DNA of 64,000 nucleotides from Ornithinimicrobium sp. CNJ-824. Its GTDB lineage: Bacteria; Actinomycetota; Actinomycetes; Actinomycetales; Dermatophilaceae. The translations under genes were made by a program, and so were the position numbers. The notes under the pieces were generated by a model. It was given only the letters and a program-made list of their open reading frames with translations, made no database searches and was not told where the DNA came from. Of the stretch, positions 17,933-25,981 are shown one piece after another; the stretch's first letter is position 1, and each line of letters starts with the position of its first letter. The stretch covers positions 62,001 through 126,000 of the forward strand of contig NZ_MKKA01000033.1 of NCBI RefSeq assembly GCF_001942405.1, in the 5' to 3' direction.

Positions 17933-19779
17933 CTAGCTCTCGACGTAGAACTCGTCGAGCTTGTCGCGGTACTTGGTGGTGACGACCTTGCGCTTAAGCT
18001 TCATGCTCGGGGTCAGGTCGCCCTCCTCGACCGACAGGTCGTGGTCGAGGATGTGGAACTCGCGGATCTGCTCCCACCGGTTGAGCTGGGAGTTGAGCTC
18101 GTCGACGTAGCCCTGGACCATCTCCCGGGCCTTGTCCGAGGTGACGATCTGGTGGTAGGAGTCGCCGGCCATGCCGTTCTGGGCCGCCCACGCCGAGATC
18201 GCCTCGGGCTCCAGGGTGATGAGCGCGGAGACGAACTTGCGCCCGTCGCCCTCGACGATCAGCTGGCTGGCGTAGGGGCAGATCCCCTTGAACCGGGACT
18301 CGATCAACGACGGTGCGACGTACTTGCCGCCGGAGGTCTTGAACAGGTCTTTCTTGCGGTCGGTGATCGTCAGGAAGCCGAGCTCGTCGACCTCGCCGAT
18401 GTCGCCGGTGGCGAACCACCCGTCCGCGTCGAGGCTGGCTGCGGTCTCCTCGGGCAGCTGGTGGTAGCCCTCCATGACGCCCGGGCCCCGGAGCAGGATC
18501 TCGCCGTCCTCGGCGATCCGCACCTCCGTCCCCGGCAGCGGCCAGCCGACGGACCCGAACTTGTAGCCTCCCGGCGCAGGCCGGTTGACGAAGGAGGCTG
18601 CGCTGGTCTCGGTGAGGCCGTAGCCCTCGAGGATGAGCAGCCCCATGGCGTCGAACCATCGGGCGACGTCGGTGTTGAGCGCGGCCGAGCCGGAGATGAA
18701 GAACCGGACCTTGCCGCCGAAGCGGCCCCGGATCTTGCTGAGGACCAGCTTGTCGGCCAACCGGTACTTGGTGGCCAGCAGGCCGCCCGGCTGACCGCCG
18801 GCGGCCCGGATCTCCCCGACCTCCTTGCCCACCCCGGAGGCCCAGGTGAACAGCTTCGCCTTGACGCCCCCCTCGTCCATCATCATCGTCGTGATCTTGC
18901 CGTAGACCTTCTCGAAGATCCGCGGCGCGGCCCCCATGAGGTCGGCTGCACGACGGCGACGTTCTCGACGATCTTGTCCGGCCGCCCGTCGACCGCGGTC
19001 GGGAAGCCGATCTGCAGCGGCAGGGCGAGCAGCACCTTGCCGAGGACGTGCGCCAGCGGGAGCCACAGGTACTGCACGTCGTCCTGGCTGAGGATGCCGA
19101 TCGAGGCCACGGCGGCGGCCTCGTAGGTCCACGCGGAGTGCGGCAGCCGCACCCCCTTGGGGCGTCCGGTCGTGCCGGAGGTGTAGATGATGGTGGCCAG
19201 GTGCTCGGGGGTGAGGGCGTCGATCCGGGCGTCCACGACGTCGGGCTCGCGCTCGAGCCGGCCGCGCCCGAGCTCCTCGAGCTCGGCGAAGCTCATGACG
19301 TGCTCGCCGTCGCCCTGGCCGTCGACCACGACGACCTTGAGCACCTCGCCCAGCTCGCCGGCCCGCTCACGCAGCTTGGCGACCTGCTCGTCGTCCTCGG
19401 CGATGACGACCCGGCTCCCGGAGTCGGCCACGATGTAGGCCAAGTCCTCGGTGATCGTGGTCGGGTAGATCGTGGTGGTGGCGGCTCCGGCGCACATGAC
19501 GGCCAGGTCGGAGAGCACCCACTCGATGCGGGTGGAGGACATCAGCGCGACGCGCTCCTCCGGCTGCACGCCCAGCTCGACCAGTCCGGCGGCCAGGGCG
19601 TAGGCCCGGTCCCGGGTCTGGCTCCACGTCAGCGACTCCCACCCGTCCCCGACCGGGTGACGGAACGCCTCGCCCTGCGGCAGGGCCTGGACTCGCTCGC
19701 GGAACATGTGTCCCACGCTGGGGGCGCGGTTCTCGATGATGCTCCGGTCGACCTTCTCGTCGGTCGCAGATCGGGCCAT
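17933..19779 (-). CDS. Long-chain fatty acid-CoA ligase (AMP-binding), one apparent frameshift
   Basis: The enzyme activates long-chain fatty acids to acyl-CoA through an acyl-adenylate. Motifs in order are YTSGTTGRPKGV (ATP binding, about residue 190), YGLTETS, GWFATGDIGE and DRKKDLFKTSGGKYV near the C terminus. The frame breaks near 18943, where GACCCTCATG seems to have become GACCTCATG; joined, it reads PTLMGAAPRIFEK and is 615 aa, normal for the FadD15/FACL type. The ATG at 19779 has AAGGAG 6 nt upstream. Confidence 0.92.
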
Positions 19780-19822
19780 CGTCAACTCCTTCGTCGGCTG
19801 GCACGGGCTGGGGCCAATTCTG

Positions 19823-20958
19823 TCACGCCGCCGCCCCGGCGTCAGCGACCCCCACGCCCGTCCTGCTGCGCGGCGGAGACGAGGCGACCGCGACCCAGCA
19901 GGCCAGCATCGAAGAGCCGCCGTAGGACAGGAACGGCAGCGGCAGACCGGTGACCGGCAGCAGCCCCAGGTTCATCCCCACGTTCTGCACGATCTGGAAG
20001 GCGAACCAGCTCGCCACCCCCACGGCCACGAGCCGGGCGAAGGGGTCCTCGCAGCGCAGGGCCACGACGAGGGCGCGCAGCACCAGGAAGCCCAGCAGCA
20101 GCAGGAGGCCGCCGGCGCCCAGCAGGCCCAGCTCCTCGGCGGCCACGGAGAAGATGAAGTCGGTGTGCTGGAAGGGCACGAAACCGCCCTGGGTGTGGGG
20201 CCCCTGCCCCAGACCGGCCCCGTCCCAGCCCCCCGAGGCGATCGCCAGCCGCACCTGCCGGGTCTGGTAGCCGATGCCCAGCGGGTCCAGGGACGGGTCC
20301 CGGAAGGCCAGCAGCCGGTCGACCTGGTAGGGGTCGAGCAGGGGCACGCGCACGGCGGCGACGACGGCGGCGGCGGTGCCGGCCAGGGCTGCGGTCGTCC
20401 ACCGCCAGGACGCGCCCGAGGCGGCGACCACCCCGACGGTCAGCATCCCCAGCACCAGGGCGCTGCCCAGGTCCGGCTGGAGCAGGATGAGCACCACCGG
20501 CAGCCCCGCCAGCGCCCAGGCCAGCAGCACCTCCCGGGCCCGGGGAGGGCGCCACCGGTCCCGCCCCTCGGCCAGGATGACGGCCAGGCCGAGGACGAGG
20601 CCGATCTTGGCCAGCTCGGCCGGCTGGAGGGAGAAGCCGCCGGGCAGGAAGAGCCAGGAGCGTGACCCGTTGACGGTCTGCCCCAGGGGGGTCAGCACGA
20701 GCAGCAGACCGGCCACCCCGCCGACGTAGGCCACCGGGGCCAGTGCGCGCAGCCGGCGGACGTCCAGCAGCAGCACCGCGAGGGCGGCCGCGACGCCGAC
20801 CGCCGTGGTGACCAGATGCCGCACGGCCAGGGCGGGGCCGACCTGCTCGTGGGTGGCGGACCACACGAGGAGCGTGCCCACGAGCGAGAGCCCGCCGGCG
20901 GCGACGACCAGGCCCCAGTCCGCCCGGGCGAGCCGGGCCGCCAGGCGCGCGACGCCAT
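19823..20958 (-). CDS. rodA: FtsW/RodA/SpoVE family peptidoglycan polymerase, one apparent frameshift near the N terminus
   Basis: SEDS-family integral membrane proteins polymerise peptidoglycan glycan strands. The C-terminal half has the family signature TDFIFSVAAEELGLLG, then NLGLLPVTGLPLPFLSYGGSS. Reading from the GTG at 20881 would begin in the middle of the first helix. The frame upstream of it has no start codon, but the ATG at 20958 lies in another frame, so one base is probably missing near 20915; joined, this gives 378 aa with about ten helices. Whether it is RodA or another SEDS protein is inferred from length. It follows ribF by 8 nt. Confidence 0.85.
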
Positions 20959-20966
20959 ACCCGGGG

Positions 20967-21923
20967 TCAGCCCAGGAGGGTGCGGGTGCGCTCGACGTCG
21001 AGGGCGATCTGCGACAGCAGGTCGTCCACGGTCTCGAAGCGGTCGTTGCCGCGCAGCCGCAGGGCGAAGTCGACGGCGACGGTCTCCCCGTAGAGGTCGA
21101 GGTCGTCGCGGTCCAGGACGTAGGCCTCCACGGTGCGTTCGACGTCGTCGAAGGTGGGGTTGGAGCCGACCGAGATGGCGGCGGGGAGGCGGTGGTCCGG
21201 GTCGTCCGCCGGCAGCGACGGCCGTTCGAGCCAGCCGGCGTAGACGCCGTCGGCGGGCACCATCCCCTCGCTGTCGGTGCTGAGGTTGGCCGTCGGGTAG
21301 CCCAGGTCCCGGCCGCGGTGGTGCCCGTGCACCACCTCGCCGGAGACGCGGTGCGGCCGGTCCAGGATCTCGGTGGCGGTCTCCATGTCCCCGGTCTGGA
21401 TCGCCTCCCGCAGGGCGGTGGAGGACCACGTGCGCCGCCCCTGCTCCTGCTCCCCCACGGTGCCCTGCACGAGCACCTCGAAGCCGTACCGGCGGCCCAG
21501 CTCGCGCATGGTGCCGACGTCGCCGCTGTTGTGCAGGCCGAAGCGCGAGTCCTGCCCGAGGACGACGACCCGGGAGCGGAGCCCGTCGACGAAGGTCTGC
21601 ACGACGAAGTCCTCGGGCGTCAGCAGGGCGTACTCCCGGGTGAACTCCACGACGACGACGCCGTCGAGCCCGAGCCCGGCCAGCAGGTCGAGCCGGTGGT
21701 CCAGGCCGGTGATCTCCTGGGGCGCCCGCTCGGGGTGCAGCACGGCCACGGGGTGGGGGTCGAAGGTGACCGCCACCGAGGCCAGCCCGCGCTCCCGGGC
21801 CGTGGCGACGACGGTCTCCAGGACGGCCCGGTGCCCCCGGTGCACGCCGTCGAAGTTGCCGAGGGTGGCGACGGTGGGGCCCAGGTCGGGGGGGACCTGG
21901 TCCAGGCTCGTCCAGCGGTGCAC
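20967..21923 (-). CDS. ribF: Bifunctional riboflavin kinase/FMN adenylyltransferase
   Basis: RibF makes FMN and FAD from riboflavin. The N-terminal adenylyltransferase has GNFDGVHRGH (residues 22-31) and VTFDPHP; the C-terminal kinase has GYPTANLS and DGVYAGWL. Length (318 aa) is typical. The start is GTG at 21923. TAGAGT, 8 nt upstream, begins with the truB stop codon itself and could serve as a -10 box. The truB-ribF order is widely conserved. Confidence 0.95.
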   Translation of the reverse strand: MHRWTSLDQVPPDLGPTVATLGNFDGVHRGHRAVLETVVATARERGLASVAVTFDPHPVAVLHPERAPQEITGLDHRLDLLAGLGLDGVVVVEFTREYALLTPEDFVVQTFVDGLRSRVVVLGQDSRFGLHNSGDVGTMRELGRRYGFEVLVQGTVGEQEQGRRTWSSTALREAIQTGDMETATEILDRPHRVSGEVVHGHHRGRDLGYPTANLSTDSEGMVPADGVYAGWLERPSLPADDPDHRLPAAISVGSNPTFDDVERTVEAYVLDRDDLDLYGETVAVDFALRLRGNDRFETVDDLLSQIALDVERTRTLLG

Positions 21924-21934
21924 GGGCGCCTACT

Positions 21935-22867
21935 CTACTTCTGCCCGGCGGGGGCCAGGACCACGTGCGCCCGGGCGGTCGGGCCGCTCTCGTCGAGGAC
22001 GGCGACCAGGGTGCCGTCCGGCCCGACGGCCGCCACCGGGGCGGTGCGGCCCGGGACGGCCGACGGGACCCGCTGGCCGTAGCCGAGGGCCCGGGCCTCG
22101 GCCTCGTCCAGCTGACGCACCTCGAGGGCGGCACGGGCCGCGGCGGCCAGGTCGAGCAGGTGGGCGGACGGGCCGTCGCCGGTGTCCGGGTCGAGCTGGT
22201 CCAGGGTCACCGCCCGGTCGAGGGTGTAGCCGCCGACCCGGGTGCGCCGCAGGGCGGTCAGGTGCCCGCCGACCCCGAGCGCCGCCCCCAGGTCGCGGGC
22301 CAGCGCCCGCACGTACGTGCCCGAGGACACCTCCACCTCCACGTCCAGGTCCACCACCCGGTGGCCGTCCTCCAGGACCACGTCCCGGCGCCCCAGCACC
22401 TCGAAGCGGTGCACGGTCACGGGCCGGGCCGCCAGCTCGACCTCCTCGCCGGAGCGGACCCGGGCGTAGGACCGGCGACCGTCGACCTTGACCGCGCTCA
22501 CCGCGCTGGGCACCTGCTGCACCGCCCCGGTCAGGCCGGCGACGGCCTCCAGCACCCGGGCGTCGTCCAGGTCGCCCGCGTCGGCCCCGCCCGTGGTCTC
22601 CCCCTCGGCGTCGTCGGTCACGGTGGAGCGTCCCAGGCGCACGGTGGCGGCATACCCCTTGTCGTGCCCCACCAGGAAGGTGAGCAGCTTGGTGCCCCGG
22701 TTCACCCCCAGCACGAGGACGCCGGTGGCCATCGGGTCCAGGGTGCCGGCGTGCCCCACCCGGCGGGTGCCGCACAGGCGACGGGCGCGGGCGACGACGT
22801 CGTGGCTGGTCCAGCCGGCGGGCTTGTCGACGACGAGCAGGCCGTCGCCGACACCCTCAGCGGTCAT
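21935..22867 (-). CDS. truB: tRNA pseudouridine(55) synthase
   Basis: TruB makes pseudouridine 55 in the T loop of tRNAs. DKPAGWTSHDVV and GHAGTLDPMATGVL (catalytic aspartate in the latter) are in the N-terminal third, and VEVSSGTYVRALARDLG follows. The length of 310 aa is normal. The ATG at 22867 overlaps the rbfA 3' end, and it is followed 11 nt later by ribF. Confidence 0.95.
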   Translation of the reverse strand: MTAEGVGDGLLVVDKPAGWTSHDVVARARRLCGTRRVGHAGTLDPMATGVLVLGVNRGTKLLTFLVGHDKGYAATVRLGRSTVTDDAEGETTGGADAGDLDDARVLEAVAGLTGAVQQVPSAVSAVKVDGRRSYARVRSGEEVELAARPVTVHRFEVLGRRDVVLEDGHRVVDLDVEVEVSSGTYVRALARDLGAALGVGGHLTALRRTRVGGYTLDRAVTLDQLDPDTGDGPSAHLLDLAAAARAALEVRQLDEAEARALGYGQRVPSAVPGRTAPVAAVGPDGTLVAVLDESGPTARAHVVLAPAGQK

Positions 22868-23331
22868 CCGCCGGCAGGTCGCCCGGTCGCCCGTCCGCGT
22901 CGTCCCCGTCCTCGTCGGCCGGCCGGCGGTAGGGTCGGGCTCCCCGGCGTAGCCGCGGCGGCCCGCTGGCGGGCCAGCTCGGCGTCCCGCTCGGCCACCT
23001 GACGGAGCAGCTCGTCCATGTGGGCGGCGTCCTCGGGCAGGGCGTCGAGGATGAACTCCAGGCTGGGGGTCAGCCGGATCCCCAGGCCGCGCCCCACGAA
23101 CGAGCGCAGCCGGCCCCGGTAGGCCTCGAGGATCTCCGCGGCGGTCGCCCGGTCCTCCTCCTCGCCCAGGACGGTGTAGAACACGCTGGCGTGCTGCAGG
23201 TCGCCGGTCACGCGCACGTCGGTGACGGTCACGAAACCGAGCCGCTGGTCCTTGACCACCTGGGACAGTCCCTGCGTCACCAGCTGCTTGATGCGCTCGG
23301 CGATGCGGCGGGCGCGGGCCTGGTCTGCCAT
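22864..23331 (-). CDS. rbfA: Ribosome-binding factor A, C-terminal tail apparently frameshifted
   Basis: RbfA helps late maturation of the 30S subunit at low temperature. The core reads RIAERIKQLVTQGLSQVVKD, VTVTDVRVTGDLQHASVFY and LTPSLEFILD. As read, the tail ends in an odd Arg/Gly-rich stretch at 22864. Two one-base losses (near 22965 and 22935) would instead give YAGEPDP followed by YRRPADEDGDDADG, an acidic tail like those of other actinobacterial RbfA, ending at 22857 with 158 aa. The start has GGAGG 4 nt upstream, and a TAGGAT box at 23403-23398 with TGAACG 17 nt before it may be the promoter. Confidence 0.92.
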   Translation of the reverse strand: MADQARARRIAERIKQLVTQGLSQVVKDQRLGFVTVTDVRVTGDLQHASVFYTVLGEEEDRATAAEILEAYRGRLRSFVGRGLGIRLTPSLEFILDALPEDAAHMDELLRQVAERDAELARQRAAAATPGSPTLPPAGRRGRGRRGRATGRPAGG

Positions 23332-23455
23332 GGGTCCTCCTGGGTCGGCGGTGGGTCGGGGCGTGCCGGACGGGTCCTCGGCGGCACGGGCCCGACCATC
23401 CTACGGACCTCGCGGGGCACCGTTCACCCGCGACGCGTGGGATACCCTGGTGGGT

Positions 23456-24121
23456 ATGACGTGGGTGGCCAGGGGTGCCCGCGCGGGCACGCTGTCCGCC
23501 CTCGCGGTGGGCTGGGGCCTGCTCGCGCACCTCGGGGCGGGCGGGCACGGGGCCGCGGACGGCCCGCACGCGGCCTTCTCCCCCGGCGCCCTCCTGTGGG
23601 CGGGCTCGGCGACCCTGCTCCTCGCGTGGTTCCTGGTCCCTCCCGGGCGGGGCTCGGCCCGCGGGCCGGGGGCCGCCCGGCTGCTGGTGACGGTCGGTGC
23701 CGGGCAGGGGTTCACCCATGCCGCTCTTGCCCTGGCGCCACTGCTCGGACGACAGACCCGGGTGCCGGTGACGCCGGCCCCGGGCACCGGTGTCGTCACC
23801 GGGCACGCGGGCCACCTGCCGGCGGTGGTGGGGGGCACGCCCGCGCCCGCCGAGCTGCTGACGGTCCTCGGTCACGGTGGGACCTGGATGCTCCTGCTGC
23901 ACCTCCTGGCCTCGGTGACCGTGGTCGTCCTGTGGGCCGCCGCCGCGGCGCTCTGGCGCGAGGCGACGTCCTGGTGGGGCCGGCTGATGGACACGGGCAC
24001 CGTGCGCGTCCCCGTCCGACCCCGCCGGCCCGCCGTCGTCGGGGTCTGCCCGGCCCCCGCGGCCGTTCCGCACCTCTCCTGGGACGGGAGGGCGCCGCCG
24101 ACGCCGTCGGCCGTGCCCTGA
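23456..24121 (+). CDS. Hydrophobic membrane protein of a copper/DyP cassette
   Basis: This 221-residue protein has about five predicted membrane segments (residues 8-27, 43-60, 70-95, 120-160) and several histidines placed near helix ends (AHLGAGGHG, GHAGH, GHGGTW). I do not recognise a named family. It starts at an ATG with TACCCT ending 7 nt upstream and no ribosome binding site, and heads a three-gene cassette with a copper chaperone and a DyP peroxidase. A metal- or redox-related role is inferred from neighbours only. The C-terminal 50 residues are Pro/Ala/Arg-rich. Confidence 0.7.
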   Translation: MTWVARGARAGTLSALAVGWGLLAHLGAGGHGAADGPHAAFSPGALLWAGSATLLLAWFLVPPGRGSARGPGAARLLVTVGAGQGFTHAALALAPLLGRQTRVPVTPAPGTGVVTGHAGHLPAVVGGTPAPAELLTVLGHGGTWMLLLHLLASVTVVVLWAAAAALWREATSWWGRLMDTGTVRVPVRPRRPAVVGVCPAPAAVPHLSWDGRAPPTPSAVP

Positions 24122-24157
24122 CCCCCTCCCGCCCAGACCCGATCCCAGGAGAACCTC

Positions 24158-24694
24158 ATGCCCACCGTCCCCCGCTCCGCGCTGCCCGCGCTCACCCTGA
24201 CCATCGCCCTCGCCATGCCCCTGACGGGGTGCGGCTCCACCTCCGCCGACCCGACCGACGGCTCGGCCACCGCCGCCGACGACGCCGCCCTCACGCTCGA
24301 GGACGGCTGGGCCAAGGCGACCGACGGCCCGATGACCGGGGTCTTCGGCACCCTGACCAACGAGGGCGACGCCGACCTGCACCTCGTCGAGGTCCGCAGC
24401 GAGCTGGCCGGCATGGCCGAGATGCACGTGACCGTCGACGACGGGGCCGGCGGTCGCGTCATGCGCGAGGCCGAGGACGGCTTCGTGGTCCCCGCCGGCG
24501 GCGAGCACGCCCTGGAACCCGGAGGCGACCACCTGATGCTCATGCAGCTGGCGGAGCCGGTCGAGACGGGCCAGGAGGTCACCCTCGTGGTCGTGGACGC
24601 CGACGGGGGCGAGCACGAGTTCACCGTGTCCGCCCGGGCCTTCTCCGGGGCGGAGGAGGAGTACGCGCCCGAGCAGGAGACCGAGGACCGGTGA
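24158..24694 (+). CDS. Copper chaperone PCu(A)C family lipoprotein
   Basis: The N-terminal signal ends in the lipobox LTGC (lipid cysteine at about residue 25), so the protein should be anchored outside the membrane. The DUF461/PCuAC domain carries the copper ligands in the pattern H-X11-M-X22-HxM: MHV, VMREAEDG and HLMLM. Proteins of this type pass Cu(I) to cytochrome oxidase or other cuproenzymes. The ATG follows AGGAG by 8 nt. The stop overlaps the DyP start in a GTGA junction. In Streptomyces a related chaperone (ECuC) is encoded beside the DyP peroxidase DtpA, and the arrangement here matches. Confidence 0.9.
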   Translation: MPTVPRSALPALTLTIALAMPLTGCGSTSADPTDGSATAADDAALTLEDGWAKATDGPMTGVFGTLTNEGDADLHLVEVRSELAGMAEMHVTVDDGAGGRVMREAEDGFVVPAGGEHALEPGGDHLMLMQLAEPVETGQEVTLVVVDADGGEHEFTVSARAFSGAEEEYAPEQETEDR

Positions 24695-25905
24695 GTGCTC
24701 CCGACCTGGGTCGCCGGGCCCTGCTCAAGGGTGGCCTGCTCGGCGGTGCCGGTGCGTTCACGCTCGCCGGGGCGGTCGCGTCCTCGGGCGCGGCGTCGGA
24801 GGGCTCCGCCCCCGGGACCTCCTCCACGGGGACGACGGACCTCGTCGTGCCCTTCCACGGCGAGCACCAGGCCGGCATCACCACCCCGCCCCCGCCCCAT
24901 GCGGTCTTCGTCGGGATGGACCTCGACGACGGCGTGGGCACGACCGAGCTGGGTCGTCTCATGCGGGTGTGGACCGACGACATCTCACGTCTCACCGCAG
25001 GCGTGGCACCGGTGACCGACCAGGAGCCGGAGGTGGCCGCCCGACCGGCGGGGCTGACCGTCACGGTGGGCTGGGGGCCGGGGCTGTTCGACCGGCTGGG
25101 CCTGGACGACCGGCGGCCCTCGTGGCTGGCCCCGTTGCCGCCGATGCCGGTCGACGACCTGGACGAGGCCTACGGGGGGACCGACCTGCTCCTGCAGCTG
25201 TGCTCCCACTCCCCCGTCCCGCTGGCCCACGCCCGCCGTCTGCTCGTGGGGGCGGCCCGCGGCATCGCCACGCCGCGGTGGGTGCAGCCGGGCTTCCGAG
25301 ATCCCGGTGAGCAGGCCGGGCTGGCCTTCCGCAACGAGTTCGGGCAGGTCGACGGCACCGTCCAGCCGGACGTCGCCGACCGGGACGCGGACCTGCTGTG
25401 GATCGGCCCGGCGTCGGCCTCTCACCCGGGATGGGTGGGCGGGTCCAGCCTGGTGCTGCGCCGGATCCGGATGGACATGGAGGACTGGGAGCGGGCCGAC
25501 CGCGTCGCCCGCGAGCACGCGGTGGGCCGGGACCTGGCCACGGGCGCGCCGCTGACGGGCGGGGAGGAGTCCACCCCGGTGGACCTGCACGCGGTGCTGC
25601 CCAGCGGGCTGCCCGTCGTCGACCGGCACGCCCACGTGCGGCGCGCCAGCCCGCACGCCCCCCACGAACGCTTCCTGCGCCGGCCGTACAGCTACGAGCA
25701 GGTGGGGACCGACGGCACCGTGGAGACGGGCCTGCTCTTCGCGGCCTTCCAGGCCGACCCGGTGCGGCAGTTCCTGCCCGTCCAGCGGCGGCTGGCCGAG
25801 GGCGACCTGCTCAACATCTGGACCGTCCCCGTGGGATCGGCCGTCTACGCCGTGCTGCCGGGGTGCGCCGAGGGCGACTGGCTCGGCCGGGCGCTGCTGG
25901 TCTAG
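24691..25905 (+). CDS. Tat-exported DyP-type heme peroxidase
   Basis: The 404-residue protein starts with a twin-arginine signal (LGRRALLKGGLLGG). The heme peroxidase body has GQVDGTVQP, matching the GxxDG distal motif, and VDRHAHVRRASP with the proximal heme histidine. DyP enzymes use peroxide to oxidise dyes and phenolics; the Streptomyces homologue DtpA works in copper handling. The start GTG at 24691 overlaps the upstream copper chaperone by 4 nt, so the two are translationally coupled and probably act together outside the membrane. Confidence 0.92.
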   Translation: MSAPDLGRRALLKGGLLGGAGAFTLAGAVASSGAASEGSAPGTSSTGTTDLVVPFHGEHQAGITTPPPPHAVFVGMDLDDGVGTTELGRLMRVWTDDISRLTAGVAPVTDQEPEVAARPAGLTVTVGWGPGLFDRLGLDDRRPSWLAPLPPMPVDDLDEAYGGTDLLLQLCSHSPVPLAHARRLLVGAARGIATPRWVQPGFRDPGEQAGLAFRNEFGQVDGTVQPDVADRDADLLWIGPASASHPGWVGGSSLVLRRIRMDMEDWERADRVAREHAVGRDLATGAPLTGGEESTPVDLHAVLPSGLPVVDRHAHVRRASPHAPHERFLRRPYSYEQVGTDGTVETGLLFAAFQADPVRQFLPVQRRLAEGDLLNIWTVPVGSAVYAVLPGCAEGDWLGRALLV

Positions 25906-25915
25906 CCTCCCCGGG

Positions 25916-25966
25916 CACCAGGAAAGGCCCGGTCCGTCCCTGGGGACGGACCGGGCCTTCCTGGTG
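25916..25966. terminator. Strong bidirectional terminator between DyP and infB
   Basis: A 16-bp perfect stem (25924-25939 with 25944-25959) has a 4-nt loop and is extended by CACCAGG/CCTGGTG arms across a one-base bulge. It lies 11 nt after the plus-strand DyP stop and 16 nt after the minus-strand infB stop, so it can end both convergent transcripts. Confidence 0.85.
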
Positions 25967-25981
25967 CGGAAGGGCGCAGCC

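Noticed and set aside
22864..22960. Arg/Gly-rich RNA-binding tail on RbfA
   Set aside because: The Arg/Gly residues come from the wrong frame; two one-base restorations give an acidic tail that is typical of the family.
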